Source of the DNA: Ignavibacteriota bacterium
Lineage (GTDB): Bacteria > Bacteroidota > Ignavibacteria > UBA10030 > UBA6906
Direction of reading: 5' to 3'
Assembly: GCA_003152875.1 (NCBI GenBank)
Contig: PMBF01000073.1
Location: forward strand, 510 to 45,243
Length of the DNA: 44,734 nt
The notes below the pieces were generated by a model. The model saw only the letters and a program-made list of their open reading frames with translations. It was not told where the DNA came from and made no database searches. Positions 36,318-44,734 of this stretch are shown here, in pieces (the stretch's first letter is position 1; the number at the start of each line of letters is the position of its first letter). The translations under genes were made by a program, and so were the position numbers.

Positions 36318-37835
36318 ATGCCCGAACAGAAAGAAGCGGCGGCCCCTCAGGCTGCCACGCAGACGACCGAATCGAAAGAGGGCAGACTGAGCATCCTGCT
36401 GGACAAGGTCAATGTTACGCTGCCGACCTCCACGGTCGCCATTGACCATATCGCCGACACAGACAAAGGAGCCGTGGTCACGGCGGCCCTGCGGGTGTTC
36501 GTCGACGCGATCAGCGAGCTGCAGGCTCCCCTCGAGAAGATTGACAAGAACCTCCTCGACGGCCTGATCGCGAAGCTGGATTCCAAGCTGAGCGAACAGC
36601 TCGACGAGATCATGCACGCGCGGCAATTCCAGGCGCTGGAGGCCGCCTGGCGCGGCCTGAAGTTCCTCGTCGACCGGACGGACTTCCGGAGAAATGTCAG
36701 GATCGAGATGATCGACGTCTCGAAGGACGCACTGCGGGAGTCGTTTGAAGACGCCCCGGAGCTGATCCAGTCGGCCCTCTACAAGCAGGTCTACAGCGGG
36801 GCCTACGATCAGCCGGGCGCTGACCCCTACGGCGCGATGATTTCCAACTACGAGTTCGAAAACACGGCCCAGGACATCTCCCTGCTCCAGGAGGCGGCCA
36901 AGGTGGCCTCGTCGGCGCATTGCCCGTTCATCGGCTCCGTCGGCCCGCGCTTCTTCGGCAAGAACTCCATGGAGGAATGGAAGAAGATTCCGGACCTGAA
37001 GGCATGGATGGAGACCGCCGAATACACCAAGTGGCGATCGTTCCGGGAATCCGAGGACTCACGCTACATCGGGCTCACGTTCCCGCGCTTCATGGTCCGG
37101 CTCCCGTATGGGCCGGACACGATCCCGGTGAAAGGGTTCAATTACACCGAGAACGTGAAGGGACCCGATCACGAAAAATACCTCTGGGGAAACGCCAGTT
37201 TCTCCTTTGCCACCAATATGGTCCGCTCGTTTGTCAACGATGGATGGTGCGTTCAGATCCGCGGCCCGCAGGCCGGCGGAACCGTTGACAACCTTCCGGT
37301 CCATCTCTACGACGTGGGGAAGGGGAAGCAGATGAAGATCCCTACCGAAGTCCCCATCGACGAGACGGCGGAGTTCACCGCGGCGAACCTGGGCTTCATC
37401 CCCTTTAGCCACTACCAGGGGCGCGACTATGCCTGCTTCTTCTCGGCCAACTCGGCGCAGAAGCCGGCGGAATATGACCTGAAGGAGGCCACCGCCAACA
37501 GCCGGATCAACGCCCGGCTCCCGTACATCTTCCTGGCATCGCGCATCGCCCACTATCTCAAGGTGCTCCAGCGGGAAAATATCGGCGCGACCAAGGACCG
37601 GACGAAGATCGAGAAGGAGCTTAACACGTGGGTCAAGAGCCTGATCATCGGGATCAAAGACCCCTCGGAGGCGCAGATCGCCAAGTATCCGCTGCGGGAC
37701 GCCCAGGTCAAAGTGTATGACATCGAGGAAAACCCGGGCTTCTACCGCGTGGAGATGATGATCATGCCGCACTTCCAGATAGAGGGGATGGATATCAGCC
37801 TGTCCCTGGTCGGCAAGATGCCAAAAGGAAAGTAG
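36318..37835 (+). CDS. tssC: T6SS contractile sheath large subunit TssC (VipB)
   Basis: Main sheath protein, 505 residues. ATG 36318 has AAGGAG 7 nt upstream; an in-frame start at 36204 lies within tssB and is rejected. Typical motifs are present: FQALEAAWRGLKFLVDRTDF, AAKVASSAHCPFIGSVGPRF, FPRFMVRLPYGPDTIPVKGF, and the C-terminal VKVYDIEENPGFYRVEMMIM. The C terminus is close to the ClpV-binding region. Confidence 0.97.
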   Translation: MPEQKEAAAPQAATQTTESKEGRLSILLDKVNVTLPTSTVAIDHIADTDKGAVVTAALRVFVDAISELQAPLEKIDKNLLDGLIAKLDSKLSEQLDEIMHARQFQALEAAWRGLKFLVDRTDFRRNVRIEMIDVSKDALRESFEDAPELIQSALYKQVYSGAYDQPGADPYGAMISNYEFENTAQDISLLQEAAKVASSAHCPFIGSVGPRFFGKNSMEEWKKIPDLKAWMETAEYTKWRSFRESEDSRYIGLTFPRFMVRLPYGPDTIPVKGFNYTENVKGPDHEKYLWGNASFSFATNMVRSFVNDGWCVQIRGPQAGGTVDNLPVHLYDVGKGKQMKIPTEVPIDETAEFTAANLGFIPFSHYQGRDYACFFSANSAQKPAEYDLKEATANSRINARLPYIFLASRIAHYLKVLQRENIGATKDRTKIEKELNTWVKSLIIGIKDPSEAQIAKYPLRDAQVKVYDIEENPGFYRVEMMIMPHFQIEGMDISLSLVGKMPKGK

Positions 37836-37904
37836 CAGAGGACCACATCCCGCTGGATTCCTTCCCGCGGGGACAGAAACCATCTTCCAGAAAGGAGCAT
37901 CAGT

Positions 37905-38390
37905 ATGCCCACTCCATCATACGTCTGGCTCAAGGACGACAAGGCGGGAGACATCAAGGGTTCCGTCCAGATCCATGGGCGCGAGGGAAGCTGCGAGGTC
38001 ATGGAGTTCCACCACGACCTTCACATCCCGACGGATCCGCACACGGGAAAACTGACCGGCGTTCGCATGCACAGCCCTGTCGTGATTATCAAGGCCTATG
38101 ATTCCGCCTCCCCGTATCTCTACAAGGCGTGTTGCGAGGGCCAGACCCTGAAGGAAGTGACCATCAAGTGGTACGCCATCGATGACACAGGCACGGAAAA
38201 GGAGTACTTCATCCACAAGCTCGAAGGCGTGAAGGTCGCCGCCATGAAGGCCCAGATGCCGAATACGAAGGACCCGACGAAGGAACGGTACGTCCATCTG
38301 GAAGAGGTGTCTCTGGTCTACGGCAAGATCACCTGGACGTTCGTCGACGGAAACGTCGAATATGTGGACGAGTGGACGGCGCAGAAGTAA
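37905..38390 (+). CDS. hcp: T6SS tube protein Hcp (TssD)
   Basis: Hexameric tube subunit and effector carrier, 161 residues, usual size. Characteristic blocks are YVWLKDDKAGDIKGSVQIHG, PVVIIKAYDSASPYLYKACC, and VHLEEVSLVYGKITWTF. AAAGGAGCATCAGT precedes the ATG. It is separated from tssE by a 128-nt spacer with a strong palindromic hairpin. Confidence 0.96.
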   Translation: MPTPSYVWLKDDKAGDIKGSVQIHGREGSCEVMEFHHDLHIPTDPHTGKLTGVRMHSPVVIIKAYDSASPYLYKACCEGQTLKEVTIKWYAIDDTGTEKEYFIHKLEGVKVAAMKAQMPNTKDPTKERYVHLEEVSLVYGKITWTFVDGNVEYVDEWTAQK

Positions 38391-38432
38391 CCCACCCGGT
38401 GAACGGGAGGCCGCTTGCGAGAACGCAATGCC

Positions 38433-38480
38433 GGATGAATGGAGGGGATCCCGGTATACCGGGATTCCACCCCTTCACCC
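38433..38480 (+). repeat. Palindromic hairpin between hcp and tssE
   Basis: A perfect 18-bp palindrome ATCCCGGTATACCGGGAT (38448-38465) is flanked by further imperfect complementarity (GGATGAATGGAGGGG against CCACCCCTTCACCC). It forms a long hairpin about 40 nt after the hcp stop. No T run follows, so it is more like an mRNA-stabilising or REP-type element than a terminator. It could let hcp mRNA accumulate above the downstream genes. Confidence 0.6.
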
Positions 38481-38518
38481 GGAGACACCGTGCCCGGGAG
38501 GGCGCCGGAGAACGTGGA

Positions 38519-38947
38519 ATGGATGCTGGGCTCATCGATCTCCTGCTCGGTCATTTTCTTGACGGGCAAGCTGTGGCCGACGGAGATCCCGCGCGGAACA
38601 GGCTTTCGAGCATCGTCGATAACCTGAGCCGCCTCTTCAACACCAGGCGCGGATCCATCGCCCATCTTCCGGACTTCGGTCTCCCGGATATTTCACAGGT
38701 CTACCGCGACCTGCCCTACTCCATCGAGGGCCTCCGCGGGGCGATCAGGAGCGTGGTTGAAAAGTACGAGCCCCGCCTCCACCGCGTCCGTGTCGAGAAG
38801 CTGGAAAAAGACAAGGACGAGGAGCACGACATGCGGGTGTCCTTCATCGTGATGGGGGAGCTCGAAAAGGGCCAGCGGGTGCAATTCCAGACCACATTCA
38901 CTTCAAACGACCTGGCGGAAGTGCGCCCGTGGCGCAAACCGTCCTGA
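38519..38947 (+). CDS. tssE: T6SS baseplate protein TssE (gp25-like)
   Basis: It has 142 residues. The start at 38519 has GGAG 9 nt upstream and removes about 49 nonsense-like residues of the longer frame. A gp25-like fold is indicated by LSSIVDNLSRLFNTRRGSIA, LPDFGLPDIS, and ESI-type YSIEGLRGAIRSVVEKYEPR. The C-terminal beta hairpin ends with FTSNDLAEVRPWRKPS. It is followed 13 nt later by tssF. Confidence 0.92.
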   Translation: MDAGLIDLLLGHFLDGQAVADGDPARNRLSSIVDNLSRLFNTRRGSIAHLPDFGLPDISQVYRDLPYSIEGLRGAIRSVVEKYEPRLHRVRVEKLEKDKDEEHDMRVSFIVMGELEKGQRVQFQTTFTSNDLAEVRPWRKPS

Positions 38948-38960
38948 GCGCCGAGCCGCC

Positions 38961-40739
38961 ATGATCAGACACTACTACGAAGACGAGCTTCGATACCTGT
39001 ACCGGGCGGGGAAGGAATTCGCCAGAACGCATCCCGGCATCGCACGCTATCTGCAGATCGACAGCGAGAGCAAGGAGGACCGCGACCCCTACGTCGAGCG
39101 CCTGTTCGAGGGGTTTGCCTTTCTGACCGGTCGGATACGCGAGCGCCTGGACGACGAGCTGCCGGAGCTCACCGAATCGCTCTGCGCCCTCCTGTGGCCT
39201 CATCTCCTGAAGCCCGTCCCCTCGCTTTCTATTGTGGAGTTCAAGCCGCGTCCGGGCCTGGTGCAGCAAACCACCACGTTCCCGGCCGGCACAGAGGTGC
39301 AATCGATTCCGGTGGGCGACGAAGCCGCCGTCTGCCGATTCCGCACGACCCACGATGTGCGGCTCCAGCCGATGAGGATCGCGGAGGCGTCGCTCGGCTG
39401 GGCCGCCGACGGCACGACCGCGGTGACGCTCCGTTGCGTCCTTGAAAAAGGGATCGAGTACCAGAAACTCCGGCTGACCCCCCTCCGTCTCTACTTCCAC
39501 GCGGAGGAGTCCATTGCGTCGATCATGCATCTGTTTTTCACGCGGCATGTTTCCGGAGTGGTCTTCTCGTCGGGCGGCGTACGGTGCGAAGTCACGGGGC
39601 CGCAGGCTGTCCGTCCGGCGGGGCTCGGAGCCGGCGAGGAGTTGCTTCCGTATTCCGGCTACTCCTCCAGGGGCCTGCGGCTGCTCCATGAGTATCTCAG
39701 CTTCCGCAGGAAATTCTGGTTTGTCGATCTGTACGGGCTCGACCGGTTCTCTCCCCCTCCGAAGACCTCGGAATTCCTGGTCCGGTGCGCCTTCGACAGG
39801 CCGTTCCCTGAAGAAAAGAAGTTCTCGGTGGACAATATTCGCCTTCACTGCGCGCCGATCGTAAACCTGTTCCGCACCGATGCCGAGCCCGTCCGCGTCG
39901 ACTACCTGAGCGCGGAGTACCGCGTCACACCCGACATCAACCGCCCCGGGAGCCACGAGGTCTATTCCGTCGATGAGGTCGTGGGCACGGAAGAAGGGAC
40001 CGGGAAACAACACCGGTATTCCCCTCTGTTTACGTTTCAAGGCCGCGAGCCCGGCCTCGTCGAGAACCGCACCTTCACAACGTCGACACGGATGGGACCG
40101 TCGGATCGGTATCAGACATTCATTGTTCTCGGGGGCTTCTCCAGTCAGAACGACGCGTTGCCAGTCGAGACCCTGTCGCTGGAAATCACCGCAACAAATG
40201 GGAGCCTTCCGCGCGAGAAGCTGCAGGAGAGGACCATCACCCGGCAGGCGCCGGACTTCCCGAATGTTGCGTCGTTCGAGAACCTGACCCAGCCCACCCT
40301 CGATCTCCATCCGAAGGGGTTCGATTCGCTCCGCTCGGCGCCGCGCGAGGACAATTTCCTGTGGAAGATGGTCTCCCACTTGTCGCTCAACTTCATGTCC
40401 ATCGCTACGCCCGAGGCGCTGCGCGGGGTGCTGGAGCTGTACGACTGGACTGGAACGGAACAGAACCGCCGCCGCATTGCGGGGCTGCGAAACGTCTCGT
40501 GGAAGCCGAAGGAACAGATCTACCGGAGCGCGGTCATCCGAGGCGCCGAGGTCACCCTGGAGATCCAGGACGGGCACTTCGCCGATGAAGGGGACCTCTG
40601 CCTGTTCGGTCTCGTGCTGAGCGAGTTCCTTTCGGCATATGCGTCCATCAATGCATTCGTGCACCTGGTCATCGTCACCAAGCCCTCGGAGCAGCAGTAC
40701 CGGTGGCAGCCGCTGAAAGGCGGGTTGCCCCCCGTGTGA
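38961..40739 (+). CDS. tssF: T6SS baseplate protein TssF
   Basis: Wedge component, 592 residues, normal size. The N terminus YYEDELRYLYRAGKEFARTH and the LPELTESLCALLWPHLLKPV block are diagnostic of VasA/ImpG. The mid-region YSPLFTFQ and C-terminal FLSAYASINAFVHLVI also match. The short Shine-Dalgarno is weak; tssE and tssF are probably translated sequentially. Confidence 0.95.
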   Translation: MIRHYYEDELRYLYRAGKEFARTHPGIARYLQIDSESKEDRDPYVERLFEGFAFLTGRIRERLDDELPELTESLCALLWPHLLKPVPSLSIVEFKPRPGLVQQTTTFPAGTEVQSIPVGDEAAVCRFRTTHDVRLQPMRIAEASLGWAADGTTAVTLRCVLEKGIEYQKLRLTPLRLYFHAEESIASIMHLFFTRHVSGVVFSSGGVRCEVTGPQAVRPAGLGAGEELLPYSGYSSRGLRLLHEYLSFRRKFWFVDLYGLDRFSPPPKTSEFLVRCAFDRPFPEEKKFSVDNIRLHCAPIVNLFRTDAEPVRVDYLSAEYRVTPDINRPGSHEVYSVDEVVGTEEGTGKQHRYSPLFTFQGREPGLVENRTFTTSTRMGPSDRYQTFIVLGGFSSQNDALPVETLSLEITATNGSLPREKLQERTITRQAPDFPNVASFENLTQPTLDLHPKGFDSLRSAPREDNFLWKMVSHLSLNFMSIATPEALRGVLELYDWTGTEQNRRRIAGLRNVSWKPKEQIYRSAVIRGAEVTLEIQDGHFADEGDLCLFGLVLSEFLSAYASINAFVHLVIVTKPSEQQYRWQPLKGGLPPV

Positions 40740-40781
40740 CAGGGGCCGTGCTCAAGATTCTCGTCAGGTCAACGGTCTTCC

Positions 40782-41792
40782 ATGGCATCATCTGAATCCA
40801 GGGTTCCCTCAGGGGTCATTGCCCGGCTCTTTCGCGAAGGGTATATGTTCGACTTTTTCCAGACGGTGCGCCTTCTGGAGTCATACTTCGCCGAAGGAAA
40901 AAGCCCGGGCGAGAGCTCCGATGTGGAGGAGGAACGGATCCGCTTCCGGCCTCACCACGGGCTTGTCTTCCCCGCGACGGATGTTCGGAGTGTGGAGCTT
41001 CTCGAGGGTACGCCGGCCCGTGCGCGGGTGACGGCGACCTTCATGGGATTGTACGGCGTCGATTCACCCCTGCCGGTCTATTTCTACAATGCCATTGCGA
41101 CGGAATCGGAGGAGTCGAGGCCGTTGCGCGATTTTCTCGACATCTTCAACCACAGGCTCTATGCGCTCTTCTATAGAAGCTGGAAGAAATACCGGCTGGC
41201 ACTCCACTCCGGGACCCCGTCGCTCCAGAAGACCCTTGAGGAGCGGGCGCTCTCGATGGCCGGGCTGGGGACCAGGGATACTGTCGAAGGGGCCCCGATG
41301 CCGCCGATCAGGCTTGCAGCCTTTGCCGGTTCCCTCTCCCCAAGAGTGCGGAACTCCGACGGCCTCCGGAACCTTGTGACCGAGCTGCTTGACGGCGTGC
41401 AGGTGTCGGTCGTGGAAAACGTCCTCCGATGGGTGGCGATTCCGGAACGAAGCCGGCTGGGACGGCAAGGCAGACTGACGGCGGTGCTTGCCTCGTCGGC
41501 GTGCCTCGGTGAACGGGTGAGCGACGCCTCGGGTAAGTTCCGGCTGGCATTGGGTCCGCTCACCCTGACACAGTACCTTGCGCTTCTTCCGGGAGGCCCG
41601 GCCGCCGCGGTGCTTCAATACCTGGTGCGGCTTTACGTTCGCGACTACCTCGACTACGACGCCGAATTGAAACTGAGGACGGCGGAAATCCCGACGCTCC
41701 GCCTTTCGGACACGGACTTGAGACTCGGACTCACCACATGGGTGGGGAAACCAGGGACGACGACCACCTCGCGTGTTGTCGCCTACAACTAA
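40782..41792 (+). CDS. tssG: T6SS baseplate protein TssG
   Basis: Wedge component, 336 residues. MFDFFQTVRLLESYFAEGKS and IRFRPHHGLVFPATDVRSVE are typical of the VasB/ImpH family, as is TFMGLYGVDSPLPVYFYN. It directly follows tssF (42 nt) and precedes clpV (15 nt), the standard tssE-F-G-H order. Confidence 0.94.
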   Translation: MASSESRVPSGVIARLFREGYMFDFFQTVRLLESYFAEGKSPGESSDVEEERIRFRPHHGLVFPATDVRSVELLEGTPARARVTATFMGLYGVDSPLPVYFYNAIATESEESRPLRDFLDIFNHRLYALFYRSWKKYRLALHSGTPSLQKTLEERALSMAGLGTRDTVEGAPMPPIRLAAFAGSLSPRVRNSDGLRNLVTELLDGVQVSVVENVLRWVAIPERSRLGRQGRLTAVLASSACLGERVSDASGKFRLALGPLTLTQYLALLPGGPAAAVLQYLVRLYVRDYLDYDAELKLRTAEIPTLRLSDTDLRLGLTTWVGKPGTTTTSRVVAYN

Positions 41793-41807
41793 ACGACCGG
41801 GAAACCT

Positions 41808-44558
41808 ATGATCACCAAAGACCTCAAGAGGCTGTTGGAGAAGCTCGACGACCACACGACCCGCGGACTCGAAGCCGCGGCGGGCTTCTGCATCGGGCGC
41901 GGGCACTATGAGGTGTCCATCGAACACCTCTTCCTCAAGCTCCTGGAAGACGGATCGGGCGACCTGCCGAGGATCTTCAACCACTTCAACAGCGATTCCC
42001 GGGACTTCTGGGACGCCATGCTGCAGCGCCTGGAAGGCTTTCGCTCCGGCAACACCGGGCGCCCGACGATGTCCCCCGTGCTCCTCGGCCTGATCGAATC
42101 GGCCTGGATCACCGGATCGATTCACCATAGCCTTTCGGAGATCCGCTCCGGCAACTTGATGGAGGCCCTGCTGGACAGCGAGGGCCTGCGTGCCGCATAT
42201 GCCGAGGCGCTCTCATCCCTCCGGGGCGACGAGCTGAGGGACCGGTTCTTCGAGATCGTTGCAGGTTCGGCGGAAGACACCCCGGCGAAACTCTCGGTGG
42301 CGCGCCAGGAAGCGGAGAAGGCAAAGGGAGGGGAGACGGCGCTGGACCTCTATACGACGGACCTGACCGGCAACGCCAGGGCCGGGTCGGTCGACCCCGT
42401 CTTCGGGCGCGACAAGGAGATCCGGCAGATGATCGACATCCTGAGCCGCCGCCGCAAGAACAATCCAATTCTCGTCGGCGAAGCCGGCGTGGGAAAAACG
42501 GCCGTGGTGGAAGGGCTCGCACTCCGCATCACGCAGGGGGATGTCCCGTCAAGCATTGCGGAGGTCGAGATCCGGGGGCTGGACCTGGGACTGCTGCAGG
42601 CGGGGGCGGGAGTGAAGGGGGAGTTCGAGAAAAGGCTCAAGTCGGTCATCACGGAGGTCAGGTCCGCCGCCAGGCCCACCATCCTCTTCATCGACGAGGC
42701 CCATACGCTCATCGGGGCCGGGGGCGCCGCCGGCACGAGCGATGCCGCCAACCTGCTGAAACCTGCGCTTGCGCGCGGGGAGCTGCGCACCATCGCGGCA
42801 ACGACCTGGTCCGAGTACAAGAAGTACTTCGAGAAGGACGCCGCCCTCGAACGCCGGTTCCAGATGGTGAAGGTGGATGAGCCCTCGGTCGAGGTGGCAA
42901 CCAGCATGATCCGCGGCATTAAGGCCAAATACGAGAAGCACCACGCCATCCAGATTTCCGACGAGGCGGTAAGCACCGCCGTGAAACTCGCCGAACGGTT
43001 CATCGCGGGACGGCAGTTGCCTGACAAGGCCGTCGACCTGATCGACACTTCGGCCGCCCGCGTCAGGATGGGGCAGAGTGCGAAGCCGGCGGCGCTGGAC
43101 GATCTGGAACGGCGGCTGCAGAACCTGGACATCAAGATCGCCGCCCTGAAGCGGGACCTGGACACGGCGGTCCTTTCCGACGGGAGCGTGCTGGAGACCC
43201 TGGCCCTTGAGCGTGCGGAAACCGAGGAGCGAAGGAAAGCGATAGAGGAGCGGTGGAAGAAAGAAGATGACAAGGTCAGGAAGATCAATGCGCTGCGGGC
43301 ACGGCTGTACGGTGTGGCCGGGGGCAACGGCCAGGCCGGTGGGGCGTCCGGAGTGAAGGCCGGTGAAACCACGCCCGACCCCCGGCACACGAAGACGGGG
43401 ACGGGGGAAGGGGAGAAGAGGAAAGCCGCAGGGGACGTGAAGACGGAGACCGCTGATACCGGTGCGGATGTGCAGGAGATGAAGAGGGAGATCGCCCGGC
43501 TCATGGATGAGCTGGCCGCGATCCAGGGGGATGAGCCGCTCGTCCACGCAGACGTCGACGGCAGCATCGCGGCCGAAGTCGTTGCCGATTGGACCGGCAT
43601 ACCTGTCGGCGCCATGATGAAGGATGAAGCGCAGGTGCTGCTCGGGTTTGAAGAGAAGCTGCGGGGCCGGATTCTCGGACAGGAAGAGGCGGTCGCCGAC
43701 ATCGCCGATACGGTCCGGACAGCCAAGGCGGGGATGAGAAACCCCGAAGCGCCGATCGGGGTCTTCCTCTTCGTCGGCCCGAGCGGGGTCGGCAAGACGG
43801 AGTGCGCGCGGTGCGTCGCCGACCTCCTCTTCGGCGGCGAGCGGTTCGTCATCACCATCAACATGTCGGAATACCAGGAGGCGCACACCGTGTCGCAGCT
43901 GAAGGGCTCACCGCCTGGCTATGTCGGTTACGGAGAAGGAGGGGTGCTCACGGAAGCGGTGCGCCAGCGCCCCTATTCCGTGGTCCTGCTGGATGAGGTG
44001 GAGAAAGCCCATCGTGATGTCATGAACCTCTTCTACCAGGTGTTCGACAAGGGGTTCATGCGCGACGGTGAGGGGCGGGAGATCGACTTCAAGAACACCG
44101 TGATCATGATGACCTCAAACCTCGGGTCGGATATCCTGATGCAGGTGTGCACGGAAGACGAGCGCCCCACCCCCGATCAGCTCAGGGAAGCGCTCCATGG
44201 CCAGCTCGTGAATCACTTCCAGGCGGCGCTGCTCGCACGGATGAAGGTCATCCCCTTCTATCCCCTGAGGAAAGACACCATGAAGGGGATCGTGAAGCTG
44301 AAGCTCGCTCAGATCGGGAAACGTCTCAACGACGCGCACGCCATGGCGTTCGAGTATGATCCCCTGGTTGTGGACAGGGTGGCCGAACGTTGCACGGAGA
44401 TCGACACGGGCGCGCGCAATATCGATTCGATCATCGACCGGACACTCCTCCCCGAAGTCTCCAAGGCAATGATCATAAAGATGGCCGAGGAAAACATCCC
44501 CGCAAAGCTGACGCTGGGGATGGACGAAAAAGGGAGCTTCACCTACACATTCGCGTGA
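41808..44558 (+). CDS. clpV: T6SS ATPase TssH (ClpV)
   Basis: AAA+ unfoldase that recycles contracted TssB/C sheaths. It has 916 residues. An N domain (about 1-160) is followed by AAA1 with Walker A GEAGVGKTAVVEG (about 224) and Walker B LFIDEAHTLIG (about 292). The coiled-coil middle domain (about 420-560) includes a Gly/Lys/Thr-rich insertion at about 503-548. AAA2 has Walker A GPSGVGKTEC (about 656) and Walker B VVLLDEVEKAH (about 725). Both ATPase sites look intact. The insertion is unusual for ClpV. Confidence 0.95.
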   Translation: MITKDLKRLLEKLDDHTTRGLEAAAGFCIGRGHYEVSIEHLFLKLLEDGSGDLPRIFNHFNSDSRDFWDAMLQRLEGFRSGNTGRPTMSPVLLGLIESAWITGSIHHSLSEIRSGNLMEALLDSEGLRAAYAEALSSLRGDELRDRFFEIVAGSAEDTPAKLSVARQEAEKAKGGETALDLYTTDLTGNARAGSVDPVFGRDKEIRQMIDILSRRRKNNPILVGEAGVGKTAVVEGLALRITQGDVPSSIAEVEIRGLDLGLLQAGAGVKGEFEKRLKSVITEVRSAARPTILFIDEAHTLIGAGGAAGTSDAANLLKPALARGELRTIAATTWSEYKKYFEKDAALERRFQMVKVDEPSVEVATSMIRGIKAKYEKHHAIQISDEAVSTAVKLAERFIAGRQLPDKAVDLIDTSAARVRMGQSAKPAALDDLERRLQNLDIKIAALKRDLDTAVLSDGSVLETLALERAETEERRKAIEERWKKEDDKVRKINALRARLYGVAGGNGQAGGASGVKAGETTPDPRHTKTGTGEGEKRKAAGDVKTETADTGADVQEMKREIARLMDELAAIQGDEPLVHADVDGSIAAEVVADWTGIPVGAMMKDEAQVLLGFEEKLRGRILGQEEAVADIADTVRTAKAGMRNPEAPIGVFLFVGPSGVGKTECARCVADLLFGGERFVITINMSEYQEAHTVSQLKGSPPGYVGYGEGGVLTEAVRQRPYSVVLLDEVEKAHRDVMNLFYQVFDKGFMRDGEGREIDFKNTVIMMTSNLGSDILMQVCTEDERPTPDQLREALHGQLVNHFQAALLARMKVIPFYPLRKDTMKGIVKLKLAQIGKRLNDAHAMAFEYDPLVVDRVAERCTEIDTGARNIDSIIDRTLLPEVSKAMIIKMAEENIPAKLTLGMDEKGSFTYTFA

Positions 44559-44561
44559 GCC

Positions 44562-44734
44562 ATGCACAAGAGCTGGAGATTGCAGGGGCCGTCCGAGACA
44601 TGCGTGATCGCGCCGCGGTCGCATCTGGTCCAGGAGGAACAGGATCTCTATCTCTCGGCGCAGCTCGACCGCTGGCTTGCTGACCCGTTGTCGCTCAAGA
44701 CCCTTCTCGACATGTACGAGAGCCTCCGGAGCCA
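44562..44734 (+). CDS. Unidentified ORF after clpV, cut by window end
   Basis: An ATG four nt after the clpV stop opens a frame that runs to the window edge (57 codons seen, no stop). It starts MHKSWRLQGPSETCVIAPRS and continues with an amphipathic helical stretch (DLYLSAQLDRWLADPLSLK). No family is recognised. Position suggests another T6SS-linked gene, perhaps near tssI/vgrG. Confidence 0.5.
   Translation, partial: MHKSWRLQGPSETCVIAPRSHLVQEEQDLYLSAQLDRWLADPLSLKTLLDMYESLRS

Noticed and set aside
42350-43888. Two overlapping long minus-strand frames inside clpV
   Set aside because: They come from high G+C codon bias opposite intact AAA+ domains; Ser/Arg/Pro-rich products without motifs.

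Overview
The window looks like a chromosomal segment of a GC-rich, Gram-negative bacterium of the FCB (Bacteroidota/Chlorobiota/Ignavibacteriota-like) superphylum. The main evidence is a protein at 19952-21187 (minus) ending in a type IX secretion (Por) sorting domain with the NYPNPFNPSTQIRFSLP signature. Unlike Bacteroidia, many genes carry clear AGGAG-type ribosome binding sites and two promoters fit the ordinary TTGACA-17 nt-TATAAT pattern, which favours an early-branching or uncultivated lineage. This placement is inference; no marker phylogeny could be run.

Region 1 (1-8.4 kb) is translation and cell division. It opens inside a tRNA-Leu(UAA) gene split by a 381-nt group I intron, followed by tRNA-Val(GAC) with its own promoter and intrinsic terminator. 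Then comes the classic cluster thrS-infC-rpmI-rplT-pheS-pheT. infC appears to start at AUC, and a large hairpin with a T run separates rplT from pheS. A small coiled-coil protein and ZapA follow. Region 2 (8.4-16.4 kb) starts with a long rod-like structured RNA that is a good 6S RNA candidate. It continues with rny, coaE, a bifunctional rel/spoT with a near-consensus promoter, ruvX, mtgA and an AlbA_2-domain protein. Those last genes overlap by a few bases and form one tight operon. A DMT transporter ends the block.

Region 3 (16.4-22.6 kb) is accessory: a possible decayed gene, a poly-HAMP-like methyl-accepting chemotaxis protein with almost no periplasmic domain, a cupin, and (minus strand) a T9SS-sorted surface protein and a putative outer-membrane beta-barrel.

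Region 4 (22.6-44.7 kb) is a large type VI secretion system (T6SS) locus. A membrane Ser/Thr kinase on the minus strand diverges from fha(tagH)-tssK-tssL-tssM-tagF-tssA-tssB-tssC-hcp-tssE-tssF-tssG-tssH(clpV), and an ORF runs off the window end. The kinase and FHA protein suggest threonine-phosphorylation control. TssK/L/M (plus TssF/G/E) form the membrane and baseplate parts, TssB/C the sheath, Hcp the tube, and ClpV recycles the sheath. TssJ, VgrG, PAAR, a PppA-type phosphatase and recognisable effectors are not seen. A complete T6SSi-like cluster with TssA/L/M in a T9SS-bearing organism, driven by a kinase with an unusual extracytoplasmic part, is the most interesting content.
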